This document shows positions 11,181 to 24,100 of a stretch of DNA of 64,000 nucleotides, in pieces (the stretch's first letter is position 1; each line of letters starts with the position of its first letter). The stretch comes from Rhyacichthys aspro. Its lineage: Eukaryota; Chordata; Actinopteri; Gobiiformes; Rhyacichthyidae. The stretch lies in the NCBI GenBank assembly GCA_036850595.1, contig CM072154.1, positions 18,111,330 to 18,175,329 on the forward strand, written 5' to 3'. The position numbers and the translations under genes are program-made. The notes below the pieces were generated by a model. The model made no database searches and was not told where the DNA came from. It saw only the letters and a list, made by a program, of their open reading frames with translations.

Positions 11181-13097
11181 CACGGGGTCACCACTTGGCT
11201 GATCTCAGCCCCTGCTGCTACATCCCAGACTGGCTCTGGGAAAAGACGCAACTGCTCAGTTTAATAAGAGGGATAAGAGAGGGGAAAGGATCAGACAGGT
11301 GAAAAGAAATGGATAGACCAGGAGATGCAGAGGAGAAAAAACAGAGCATTTGATTTTGTAAATACTACGTTTGGAGAACACTGGCAAAAAAGAAATTTAA
11401 TCTAAATGTATTTCTAAACCATATTTAAAACAACCCTTGTTGCCTAAATTGCTGTACAAGAGCGGTTCTATGAAAAGATTTAAGTATAAGTGAAAAAAAA
11501 ATATTTACAAAAAGAGAAACTGTTCTAATTACAGGAGGTTTCATGCAGAGTAAGACTTGTTCAGCTCCATTACACAAGTAACCAGTTCTCTCATCCTCTT
11601 TAGGAGCATGATATAACCAGTCTTAACCTCAGCTAAAGGTTTTTCCACCACTTGAGTGTTTGACACACTTGTCTTGATACTTAATTCTGTCATGTGTAAT
11701 GTAAAAAAAAGATTGATGTTGTCATTTGCAATATTTTCCTTTGGTTGCTAGTTTTTGCAATAATGTACAAAAGGAAAACTGAATGCTTTTACTTTAGGAA
11801 TGTAGCTTTGCCTGGCTGTAAAGTGCATGTTTACATATCAGCATCGACTCCCAACTGGAGGATAAATGCCGTAATGTCGCTGACCCACACTAGGTGGCAG
11901 TAACAGGCAATGTTGTACCCCCTTCCACACTGCAAGAAGGCAAGAACACCAACAAAAAGGAAATCTAGGCCCGCAGAACTGTAAATGAGTTTGTTTTATA
12001 CAGAGATAGAATTATCATGTTGAGTGACATGTATTTATAAAATGTAAAAAGTCTATTATATTCTGTTTAAAGAGGTTTAGAGATCGAAACAGACCTATGT
12101 CTATTTAAGAGTGTTAATGTATTTATTTAGGAGTGCATATCATCGGTGAAATGACTGTGAATGTCACGTTTGCATTTAGAGGTGGATTTCACCTAGTTAA
12201 GAAGACTTCGTGCTGCAAAAATGCAGCATTTAGTTTGTGATTATACTCCTTTCTTCACTGCCTCATGCATGACCTCACAAGCCAATGGTTCAGTCAGTTA
12301 TACATATACTGTCTTTTTTTACTGTTCGTAAATGTAAAAGTGAAAGGTGAGGGATCTAATCTGGAGCCATGTCAGCTCAGTATAATATTTCACTGTACAA
12401 ATGCACGAGTTGCCCACAGTGTACCTACACTTGACTCAAATATGTAATGCTGTTGACAGTTGCTGTCATATTCCCATCCACACTGCACTTGACCGAGTGT
12501 GGTGTCCTGTTCTGTTATTTCATTGCTGGAGCAGATCCAGACTATTGCTTCAACCACATACAAATATTGTAACTGTTTGAGTAACAATAGTTTTTTTGGC
12601 TAAAGAAAGGATGTTTTCCCAGGTTTTGTTCAGGTTATGTGTAGCGCAGTGATATCATTCCACTTCTGAGAAGTTGCCTTTTTTCCTGTTTTAAAGGATG
12701 TTACTGATCCGACTTTGTTTCTTTCATTTTATGCATTAGAGAGACCCCAGTGGAAGTGGGGCTTTGTTTGTCTTATGGAGATGTCTAGAAGTCAGGAACT
12801 ATTAAAAAAAAAAAAAAAAAAGGGCACCAAACCTCTAACACCTAGGCCCCTAATCTGTGGATCAAACTGTTAAAAAAAAAAAAAAGAAGAAGAAGAATCT
12901 CTTAAACTTAATCTTATCTTATTTGTGCAATTTCAGTGTGGCTAGCTTTTTTCTTTTTTTTTCTTTTTTTTAGCATTTTAAGTTTGTTTAATGTGGTGAT
13001 ATTGTTTATTTATTAAATGTTTGTTATTTATGAAAAACCTTAACTTTTAAATTTTGCACTATTGCAAAATGGAGCAATACACTTAAAAAAAAATAAA
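11181..13097 (+). other. KLHL17 3' UTR with polyadenylation signal at 13092-13097
   Basis: After the stop codon about 1.9 kb of sequence without coding potential runs to an AATAAA at 13092-13097, the first canonical signal I see in a good context. The 3' UTR has AU-rich motifs (tatttatttagg near 12119, ttatttatt near 13008), suggesting post-transcriptional control, and A-runs near 12804 and 12871. A CTCF-like motif lies at 11887-11900. UTR extent is inferred from the signal, not from transcripts. Confidence 0.6.
11887..11900 (+). promoter_or_regulatory. CTCF-like motif, + orientation
   Basis: The 14-mer ACACTAGGTGGCAG matches the core CTCF consensus CCASYAGRKGGCRS at 13 of 14 positions. It lies in the KLHL17 3' UTR, upstream of PLEKHN1, and points towards it. 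Occupancy cannot be judged from sequence. Confidence 0.4.
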
Positions 13098-16000
13098 GAT
13101 GTTTTCAGTTGTGATACAGTGTTATGTCTTTTAGGAAGACATACATAGCAGACAAATGTTTATAATCTAAAAGTGATTTAATCCCCTCACCTAAGCTTGC
13201 ATCTCGCAGCACATTGAGCACATAGCTGCAGCAAAACATCTAATAAAATCACCCACAAACATGCATTAAAGCTTGTGTTGTCACCAGTGTTGCTAGGCGC
13301 TCCATACACTATACACTTTGGCTGGGCTACCTTCTCAACATGCTCCTCTTTCACAGTGATCTGAGTGGACAGCTGAGCACTCTCACTTTACCCCTCCTGA
13401 CCTCAGTCACATGGCATTCACACCTGTGCTGCCCCTGCTCACTCCACGGACCTATGAACTTTCAGCCCAAACGCACGGAAACACAGGGCATTTTCAGAAA
13501 ACATGCTATAAACAAAAAGCACATTCAAGTCTGGCCTTTCTGCCACAAAACAAGAAAGAGACAGGGTCAAATAACAGTATAAAAGGCTATTTGTATGCTC
13601 AGTCGGCTGCATTAACTTAGTATCACCTATAAGTGAACTATGAAGCTTAAAAAACTCACAAGTTTCTCCTGTGTGTGTGTCATCTACTGTATTTCATTGA
13701 CTGCAGCAGTGAGTGACCTCGGCTGCTGTGAGGACACTAATGACTTTCCAATCTGTTGAAAATGAATGTGCTCACTGTGGAAGAGCTGCTGCAGCTGATC
13801 TGGGGGCGAGTCACTGCTTGCCTCTCCTTATTTCCTCACTGCACACAGCCCTTATGAGGTCAGGGAGATGCTGAGCTGCTACAGTAGACCAGTTCTCAAC
13901 ACTGTAATGAAAAATATTAACAACAATTAACAATTAAACTTCTACAAAATAGGACTTTGTGGATAAGTTCCTCAACATTTTTTAATTATCAAGTTCCATT
14001 AAAAGATTTTATTCCAGAGAACCTTTTTTTTTCAGTACAGCATTTTCTCATAAACAGATTTATTTACGAACTAATGTGTAGCCTTTAGCTGAAATGATTG
14101 GAACGAACTATAACAGACTCAGAGGGTCAAAACCCAAGTTTAAAATTCTCAATGGGTTTACAAAGAGAGACATAATATGGCAGTGTTTATCTAAAGCCAG
14201 TAAAACTGTAAAGTAAAAAGTTCTTCAGTATACAGACAAAATTTTATTAATGTCAATATTTTGAATCAAAATGTGTGTTTCTCTATATATTATAGTGCAG
14301 TAGGTTTTACTGATATTTTTGCCCCAATGTTTAGATAAAATGACTTTGACTGATCTTGCTTCAAAGGAGGCCAAGGCTCCAATTAGGATTTCTTTATGGC
14401 GGTCCAGTGTGAGAACTTCAGCGCGAGGGATTCTCTGGTGGACACCTGATGTTGGGGGCCTCGTACCCAGACTCCGTTTTAGTGTCTTGAGGTGTGACTT
14501 TCGCACCTTGGATCTCACCAGCCGAGTCTGGATAAACACAAGCGAGTGAATTCTCGGGGAGAGGCAGAGTCTGTGTGGGGGCCGCTGTGTGAACGTGTGG
14601 CCCCTTGTAAAAGAAACTAGACTTATGTAGTTATCCTTCCATTTGATTACAGTACACTTAGATATTTGATGGAAAATCTGTCAAAAATAGTTAGTCCAGT
14701 CTGTCATTTTATAAACACAAAGAAAATTCGATCCAAAAAAAATCATTATTATTATATCATTTTGGTTTGTTAGTGCTTTATTTTGGGTCATAACATCAAT
14801 TTTCTAATGAGTTAGCAGATGGCAGATGTGATTTTACTTTACTGCATCTAAAGCAAGTTGAGTTTACAGTTTACAGAAAAACATTATGGGCTGAAATACG
14901 ACATTTTCCAGAAAAATACATATTATTTCCAGGACTTTTATACATTTAGTACATTACCAGGTTACTCCCATGCCCCCAAAACTCCCCACTCTTCCATTTC
15001 CTGGTTTAGGTATAAACTGTGTAGTCAGTATGTGCTTGTGATGTATGTTATCATATCTTGGTTAATTTAATCTTATTAACAAAACAAAAGGACAATAGAA
15101 AGGGGCACACACCATATGCTTTGGTGCCTATCTGCAATGGGAAACTATGTGGACCATTCAGTGTACAGCTCATTCAGGAATTATGTGGCCTATCATATGA
15201 AGTGGTCCAGTAAAAAAGAATGGGCTGTTTGCCTTACTCCACACAGTGTTGCTTTTGGCAAAGCACCGGGTATTTCCCCTTCCTCTTCCTGTTGTAGCAG
15301 TCTAACACGAAACTAAAGCAATCCCTACTGTATAAGACGGTCTCTAATTTGACAAACAGTAAATAGTATTAGTTGAGTTGTGTGTTATTGTTTGGACATC
15401 GTAAGATGTGTTAATGTATAATGATAATGTGAGTCAGTTTGTTGGTAGTGATGCCATTTTACCAATTATGATGATTCAAAGAATTATACCCTAAAGTAGA
15501 CTTGTTAAGACACGACCTGAGACTATACTGAAACTGCACTGACCTCAGAATGAAAATTCCCAGGATTTATTTTTGCAGTTTTCCTTATCTGTGTTAATGT
15601 AATAATGCAAGAGGGCTGAGTCACTTCACGACCTGCGTGTTGTCGAGTTCATCAGCCTTCCTCCTCAGTATGACCCCTAGCCAGACCAGAAACAGCTTAT
15701 CATAAATGTATGCTTCACCACTGGCTACGCAAATTCTTGGTAACATGTGTTTGTTTAAGATGATCCAGTTCTTAGGAAAAAGCCACTTGGGTATAAATAG
15801 TTAAAGCACTGTGTTTAGTTGGGCTGGGCTTTGTAACACTTCAATATATTCCTTGTATTTAGGTGAGAATACACACGTGATAGTTTTGTTATTTAGGTTT
15901 GTTGTTATGTACATTGGTCAAAATTTATGCAAAAATCACTGTAGTTAATTTTGTAGTGTGGTTCAGTGAGGTTCATAGCAGCAATAGTGTATCACCTACA

Positions 16001-17439
16001 GTGGTTTATTATACTAGCTATAGTTAAAAAATCTATTCTGATTTCAGTATCAACTTAAAAAACAGAATTGTCTTATTGCTGTATTGTTATTTATCATTAT
16101 GGTTGACATTTTGACAAACCCTAGCACTAGTCGCACACAAGTCTTATTTATTTATGGCATCATATTACAAAATGTTTGTATTTATACACAAAAATAATAC
16201 TGCAAGTTTACCTGTTGTACTATTTACATCACAATTTAGTGCCTGGGTCTGGGTTATGATGTATGATGAACATATAAATGAAGTCACGATCCTCAATGAA
16301 GACTGGGACAATACATTATATTACGTTACTTACAAAGAATAATTTGACATGTTTCACACGTTGCTTACGCCTTGGACATTTGCATTACAAAAAACAAACC
16401 TAATCCACTGTCTGTCATGTGATGGGCAGGAATTATCTTGTAAAAGAGAGGTGGGATTAGTCAAACAGTTTATCAAATTATGTGTCTGTGATCCACTTAA
16501 AGATACTTCCATGGGCCTTGTCTCTCACATGTGTTTTCATTCATCAACACCACATGAGGCCCAATCAGTTCTCTGTGATTAAATTACTTGACTTTTAGTG
16601 ACATTATCAGGAGCAGGGGCCCCTCCGACAAGGCTCAGAGAACAATAACACAGTTGTTTGACGCCGTGACGGTCGGTCTACAGTTGGTTTAAACATGTAG
16701 GTGACTGTTGGAGCCTCAGGTGCAAACGTTTAACAAGCCGGTTTGACAGGTTGGCATCACCAGGACGCAGCCAAGGCTTGATTTTACTGCATTTTCTGAC
16801 GAGTAAGGCTCACCACAGACAGTGATCTAATAACTGAGCAAACATTGGCTGAGCAGGTGAGTGACTCCTCTGTCTGATTGATAAAACATGTCGCTGTTCA
16901 TTTACTGTTCTCTGACGTAGAAAATGACACGTTTACTCATATGAAGCAACCTAAAAATACTTATATTTACTCTTGACATATTAGCTACAAAATGAAATAA
17001 GCTGAATGAATAACCAGTGTGTATAAACTGCAGAAAATATCTTACATAAAAACTTACTACAAACAATAACATGCACCACTGTAAAAGAAAGCTGTGCTCT
17101 CTTTTTTTTGTTTTAATATTTCTTATATGTTTGCCCTAATTTTTTAAACATGTGTTGTGACAAAGTTTATATCTCACACCCGATGTTTGCACACAGCACT
17201 GTTTGCATATGCCTCTTGACTTATGAAAATGAATGAGCCTTTGAATACACAAACCTCCTGTTGACACCCTATCCTTTCCTTTACACTGCTGACAGATTAG
17301 AGCCAAAGCATTCACAGAGGCCTTAATTCCTTTAGACTAAAGCACTGTCAGTAAATTGAATTTACACGTTTGACAGTGATGTTGTATCTGATACAGTTCT
17401 TTCTGAGGGTACGGTGGATGGCTCTTTAACTTCAAAACA
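13098..17439. other. intergenic region between KLHL17 and PLEKHN1
   Basis: AT-rich sequence without a convincing coding exon; the ORFs of 60 to 104 codons look random. A possible untranslated first exon of PLEKHN1 ends at 16856, before a GTGAGT donor. Octamer-like and homeobox-like words are scattered but do not cluster enough for a call. Confidence 0.5.
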
Positions 17440-17700
17440 TAAACGTAGTAGTGGTAATAGAGTTTGCTAAATTTATCTCTTACTCAAGTCATCATTTTGT
17501 TGATTACTTTTACATCTACTTGAGTAATATTAATTTAAAGAAAGAGTAATTCTTCTTTTAGTGCAGATTTTGACTACTTTACCTACCTAATGATATTGGT
17601 TTGTACATGATGTTTGACAAATTGAAGCAATAAGTAAGTCACTGGCTTACATTACTGTATCACATATTCCACTTACTCAAGTTTTACATTAATGTTATTG
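17440..17700. mobile_element. relic of a teleost hAT-type nonautonomous repeat (probable)
   Basis: The stretch is built of ttactcaagt, gattacttttacatctact and tgagtaatattaatttaaag motifs. These recall the very common fish hAT-derived repeat made of acttttactcaagta units. Ends and target-site duplication are not recognisable, so it is an old, decayed copy. The family assignment is from memory of the motif and is tentative. Confidence 0.4.
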
Positions 17701-17959
17701 GGCAGGTAACAAATATATTTCTTAAGACTGAAGGCATGCCACGTGTCTGGACATGCCGACTTCGCTCCCATCTCTATTTGTGATTGACACACACCAACCA
17801 TCACCAGTGTGTTTAGTTCCCAATGTTTCCAGGGTTAAGCATAATGAGCTCCATTTGGCTCCTGAAAGGTGTGAAAAGGCACACTTTGGCCTGAGCCCCC
17901 CTCGTCTTTGTTGTTGGGATTGGTTTACCAGACAGAAGGTGTAAGCCCTGCTGATTATT

Positions 17960-18147
17960 CACCACACAGCCTCTGACACAGCCCCAGACTCCGCCCCTTT
18001 AACGCAGATAGGTCTGTCTAAACAGCCCTCACAGCCTGCCGGAGTCTCACTACAACTCTGACTTCAACAGGGAGCGCACCGCACTCTTGGATTACACTCA
18101 TCCATCACACAAGGAGTACAGTTTGTCCAGCGCTCACACCAGGCAGC
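17960..18147 (+). promoter_or_regulatory. PLEKHN1 proximal promoter and 5' UTR
   Basis: A GC box (actccgcccctttaac, near 17988) lies about 150 bp before the PLEKHN1 start codon in an otherwise AT-rich region. An alternative is a distal first exon ending at 16856, spliced to an acceptor such as tttgtccag at about 18130. The choice needs transcript data. Confidence 0.35.
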
Positions 18148-21100
18148 ATGGGGAGTAGCATGTCATGTGTCCCCCAGCACAACTTCAGATTCTCCAGCAA
18201 GAGCTTCATACGCAGAAACAGGTAAGAGACTCTCTCAGGTGTCACTGTTGTCATTCTGTCAGTGCGGCCGCTCCACTCAAAAGCATGTGTCCTGGCCTTG
18301 ACTGCCGCTGTTATTTTAGACTCTGAATTTCAAGTGGAAGGAATTCCTGGTATTTCTCAGTGTTTGAGGAGTGGGGTGAAACTGAGGTTGTGAATTTTGT
18401 GAGACCCGGCTTAGGATCATATTGTAATGTAACAGGAAAGTCCCAGAGCGGTGCCCGTCTGGCCCAAAGGTGTCAATGATACAGTTACCATTTGCCTCCT
18501 GTTCACGTCTCTGTGAAGATGATCTGGCAGCTGTCAGTGAATCTGGTTTCCCTCCGAAATCAGGCCGGACTCCATTCTTTACCAAGACAACATGTGGGCC
18601 ATAAAGTGCCACTGATAAGATACATCAGAGTAGAGCAGATATGAGTCTTCTTTTATGTGTAAACAGCTTGGGCAGTGTCAAAACAGTACGTTGGACCAGT
18701 TAGGTTAGTCATCATTTAGTTTTGGATAAATACTACATTTAGGTAGGTTTAAATAAAACATTTAGGTTGGTATCTTCTGGTCTGGTTTATGTAGAATTTA
18801 AAAAGTTTGTCTTGCACCAAATTGGTTATTTTACCTTTAGGTCAAAATAGACTTGTGCCTTTTATCACCATAGCAGTCTTTCAAACTAACTTACCCACTA
18901 TAAATAATGAACAAAATCTATTCAGAATTATATGATTACCATATTCTTTCCAGTTGGTGTCATTGTATTTTGTTGCAACAAATTGTCAATTTGCCTAAAG
19001 TTTTAGTTTAGCCCTAGTGAGTCTAGTTTTGTGTGTGGTTTGGACTAGATCACAATTCACACCCACGGCAATTTTATGAAGGTATTGTAATTTGCATTTG
19101 TAAGTGTAAATACAAAGTGAATCTGTAAATTCTCTACTCCATTAACTTTTAAACTAACAGCACTGGCAGATTTCCTTTAGTTTTCTACCTTTCCCTTCAG
19201 GGTTTTTGCCGGGACATGTTCCCCGTGGCTTGGTCCACTCAGCTGGACCACACACCTGATTGTGATTAGTCCCTCTGCAGGGCACGGACTCAGGACGGGG
19301 TTGGTCAGACGCAGCATGTGGGCCTGAGATTTCAAATAAAACACAACCGTTACGTTTGAAAAGCGACAGGAGCTTGAATGTTGATACGTTAAAGTTGGAT
19401 CGAAGGCTCTTTGCGAACAATAAGTGCAGTGTCCCTGTTTCCTGTGTTTCCCACCCCCTCTTTGTGCGGGGAATCAGGCCAGGCTCAGGTATTCCCCACT
19501 GTGAATTGGGACTGAATACCACAGCATCGTGTTGTCAGAGCAAATCCTACCTGTCTATTATCCACATTCCTCTTTCACTTTGCCACAGAGCATTGCATCA
19601 GCACATCATTTTTATATTTTCTTTGCATACTAGCTTTAAAAGACAGCAAGATAATGATTAATAGTGGACATGAGCTTCCTGATGAGACAGACCTTGATTC
19701 CCAGCATGTGAACAAAGGCTAGTGTTGTTGCCTTAAGGACACTGGCACACACGGGCAGATAAGCGGATAAACTCCACGGTGAAATTGTAAAAGCAGTCAT
19801 CGAGTCTTATCGCTGCTATGTGGGAGCTTCCTCATGAAGATGTGACACTAATGGTAACAGATGGGGGTCAGGCAAAACAAAGGCAGACATTGAAGCTCAT
19901 TTTCTTATGCATCCTTTATGTTATCAGAAACACAAGCCCTGATTGTTCTTATGATTTAAATGGGTGGCACTGAGGGGATACGCACAAAAGAAGTTATATT
20001 ACAACAGGAAGCTCAAACTAAGTCATTAATTTGTCCACTGACTGAAAAGATGTACTGTGTAACTTCAGCAGTAACGTCAATTTAAAATGCAAATCACCAA
20101 AGTTTAGATGTATTGAGGTCACATTTCCATTTGACACCAATGAACTCATCTTAAGCTCGTCAATATTAACATTGCATTTCGGAAGTGAACTTTACAGCAA
20201 ATACTAAGTAAACGGTAAACAGGATTAACAAGTTTATCTTTTCTTTGTTGAGCAGCAGTCGCCTGTTTCGGAAGAAGAATCCCCAAGAAGGACAGGAGAA
20301 GTCCAACAGTATCATTAATATTCTGTGCACAGTCACACCCAGAAAGGTACAAACATTCTTTTGCTTTTGAGTAATGGCAAGAGCGTAAAAACATATTCAA
20401 CGACATACCAGAGTAAATAGCTTCAGTCTTTAGTGTCTTTACCAGCAGGTCAGACTGGTTTGTGTTTTAACTGTTACTGTATAATAACTGTTTGCAGGAA
20501 ATGTCACCTAAAGACCTGCAGACAATAGAGAACATCAAATGGGATCCTCCATTCCCCTACGATCCAGCCAGTGGCTGGAAGAAGAGCAGCATCAACGTCA
20601 AGAATTACGGCCGTATGATTCACAGCTCCAAAGTCCGATTTCGCTTCCTGCACTGCCAGGTGAGTAACACTTGAAATGTTACGCATTTATCACCACAGGA
20701 AAGCTATTTAGAAGAAAAACAAAAAGTCAAAACCCACTGTGGTAATGAGGTCTGACCAAGCATTTAAATGCCACATCATGCAAGTCACCCACAGCCACAA
20801 AAAAAAACAAAAAACAAAAAAAAGTGTAACAGGATGTCCTCTTCAAGCTCCACATGTATTGTAACTCTCTTCCGCTGCTGATATGAGGGCTGTTTGTGAA
20901 TAAGGCAAACAGTTATCCAAACACACACCGCAGCCTGTGTTTGGGCATGCTCCTCTCCGCTACAGTTGTGAAAGATTGCAGAGAGAAAACCTGAGGGTAG
21001 AGAGTGTTCCACTGATCCCAAATACTGATAGAGGACACGCCGGCTCCTCAACGTGGGAACTGCAATTTGTCAGAGCAGTGACACAACAGCTCTGTCAAAA

Positions 21101-24100
21101 AACATGAAAGAGAAGATTAATAGAAAGAATGTTCAATGAGATAGTGACGAAAGAAGAACATACTGTTTTATGAAGGAAAATAATGCCACAAAGGAAGCAG
21201 TAAAGTGTGGACTTGTGGTGAATCACCGGGATGAACAATTATTGTGGTCAATTAAGAAATTACAACAACTTATAGGAACAGTCCCAGGGCTTACGTCACA
21301 CTGCAGCATTAGGACATTTAAGGACAAGATGTTCTATTAAATATTTTAATGAGATAAATGGAAATAAATGAAGGTCATGAAGGTAAATGGCTCTTCTCAA
21401 AAATAGCAGACCGGGAAGCTAAAAAATAAGATAAAGATACACAAGGGCTTATAAAACATAAAAGCTATACAAAGGCAGTTGAATATTAAACAGAATAGAC
21501 CTCAGCAAAAATCTGTATTTACACTGACTTGCTTATACAATACACGTTTGGCACTGCTCAATCCTCCAATAACAGCCTCTTATGCTATAAAAAAGTGTAT
21601 AATTGTATCAAACTTTCTCTTGTTCCTTTAGGACGTACATGACTGCTACCTGGACCTTTTTCAGACACACCTCCATTTTGTGTCCAACAACACCACTGGA
21701 TTGACCTACCAGGTGACATTTTAACAATCACACATCAATTCCTACACTTTTTATTACTCCCTTAGGCCATAGTTTTATGTAATGTTATCATAGCTCCCGA
21801 CATACGTTACCTGTCAACCACCTGCGTGTTGGTAAACAGAGTATGATCACATATCTTCACCCATCTCATAAAATCGGAGCTGCTGTTAATCATCACTGCA
21901 CTGTCTGTACAGCGCTAAGTCAGTCAAATATCACCAAGCACCTGTATGTGGTGTTAGTCAGAGTAAAGTGACGGTAAATGCAAGACAGACAGAAATACAT
22001 CATTCAATAACATGGCTGACCTAGACATTAAAGCATTTCGATTGTTCAATTTATGGTTTTGTTTTGCAGGGAACTCTTCCATTGAAGGAGCTCACAATAT
22101 GCAATCTCCAACAAAACTGCAACCACAGCCAAGCCCAGGAATTCGCTTTTCAGATCAACGGTAAGTTACACTAGAAGGACAGCGGGTGTTGGCATAGAGC
22201 AGAGGAATGCTGTAATTTTTTCTTTGACTTTAATTGTCTATAATCAAAGTCACTGAAACAGGCTAATCCATCCATCCATAGTGTGATACAATACGAACAA
22301 TATAGATCATGCATTTTCCCATCCAAAGCGGTGTGCTGCAGTAAAAACTGTCCTCACTTCAAAAGCTTAAATGAAACCATTGCTATTTGCAAACCACACC
22401 ATTTCCTATGTTGTCACATTCCAGTCATTGAAAGGTGCTGCGACCTTCTTCACCTCTTCACAACCTCAAGACTAACTGGAGTTGGGCCTATTCACCCTTG
22501 GTCACGGGGCCAAAGCGCCCTCATCGTGGCCTCGCTTGTTAGACGACAGGTGCACTTCAGTCGGCCCAGCTGTCACATACAAAAGCCCAGATACTGCTCT
22601 TAGCTGTGTCACTGCCTATAATCTATGGCACATTCCTATATCTGCTCAGGTTAATGCCTCAAAGTAATGCCACTTATCTTCCCAACTCAACTGAGACAAA
22701 AATAATCTGAAAAGTGATTTATTCTCATTGGAGATGAAAAGGCTGCGTAGTCAAGCTTTGATTCTCTCTTGGACAAGAATAAAATCAGTGAAGTCAGGGG
22801 TTGGCGTAAATTACTGAGTAAACTCCCAAAGGTTTCTGTCTCTATTGGAGCTATCTTGAAATCTGAACTCTGCAGTCTAAATACTGACACACTTTGATGA
22901 TGTCTTATTTGTAATATTTCCCAGATCTAGCTTGTTATTTTCTGGTGTTGTATTTCAGTGTGAACTTTGATTTACCATAGAGAGGCTGATAGGAAACGAG
23001 CAGAGGAAGCATGACGGACCTCTGAGTCAAGTGAAAGATTGAATATAATAGTGATTTCTCCAGTGAGACCTGTGCTTCCTCTCAACAAGCTGAAAATATG
23101 ATTCAGCTCAAGTGCAAAGGCATGTGAATGAGTTGGAGGTGACGTAGCAAATGCAAACCAAATGTCTGGTGTAAATACTCGGAAGTCTTCACATGGTTTT
23201 AACAGCTACAGCTGTGAGAGTTACATAATGATTGTTAGTTGCTTTTAATGACTAAAATCTTGTCTAGGCTTTGTCTTCCGCAAGGTCATTGCCATTAAAT
23301 CTAGGAATTAGAGCTGGAACTGATCTAAAGTCAACAGACAAATGGGCAGTGGCTGTTTATTAAGGAGCAGCTAGTGGACTATGTTCCTAATAATTACAGC
23401 ACAAAGCCATTGGTTATCTGTGTTGGTTATCTGTGGTATGTGTGGGACTGACAAAGGGAGATTCCAGCTCTTTTCATGTAGCTTCTGCTCAGTCCTCCTG
23501 GGTAAGCAAGCTGTGGGAGGACATAGATGTGCCAAAAGAAACAAAGCTTTGAGAATATACTACAATAACACAATTAAAAATAAAAAATACAGCCTCACTT
23601 AAACATTAAAGCAAGCAGACCGCTTAGAGGCTAAGATGTTAATCATTGACCACTGTGGCCCTCGTTGGCCTCAGTGACACTTTCCCTTTTTGAACTTGTG
23701 ACCTTTGACCCATGCAGGTGTAAGTCTCAATCCGATCATTGTCTACTGTGCCAACCAAGAAGAAATGGACCTGTGGTTTGGACTTTTGAAAGAAAATATT
23801 GAAGCCAATGGAGGCACTGCGATTGCACCTGAAAACTTCACAAGAGTCAAAGTAAGTGGGATTTTTTTTATTTGCTTTTGTTTGTTATGGCTGCTGACCT
23901 GCTCAAGTTGAACATAGCTTCATGTTCAAACATGTATTCCGTGTGGTCGCGTTTAATCCTCAGTGGATTAGCAGAAACAGCTATGGCCTCCACCACTGAG
24001 ATAAAACAGGATGTGTATGAGCATGTATATTTATGAGTCAAGTGGGTCAGTGCTGGCTCTCCCTGAGGGCTGCACACAGGGAGCGGCTTTGACCGCATCA

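Noticed and set aside
14225..14549. 104-codon minus-strand and 76-codon plus-strand ORFs
   Set aside because: Mutually overlapping on opposite strands, with no family resemblance and no gene context.
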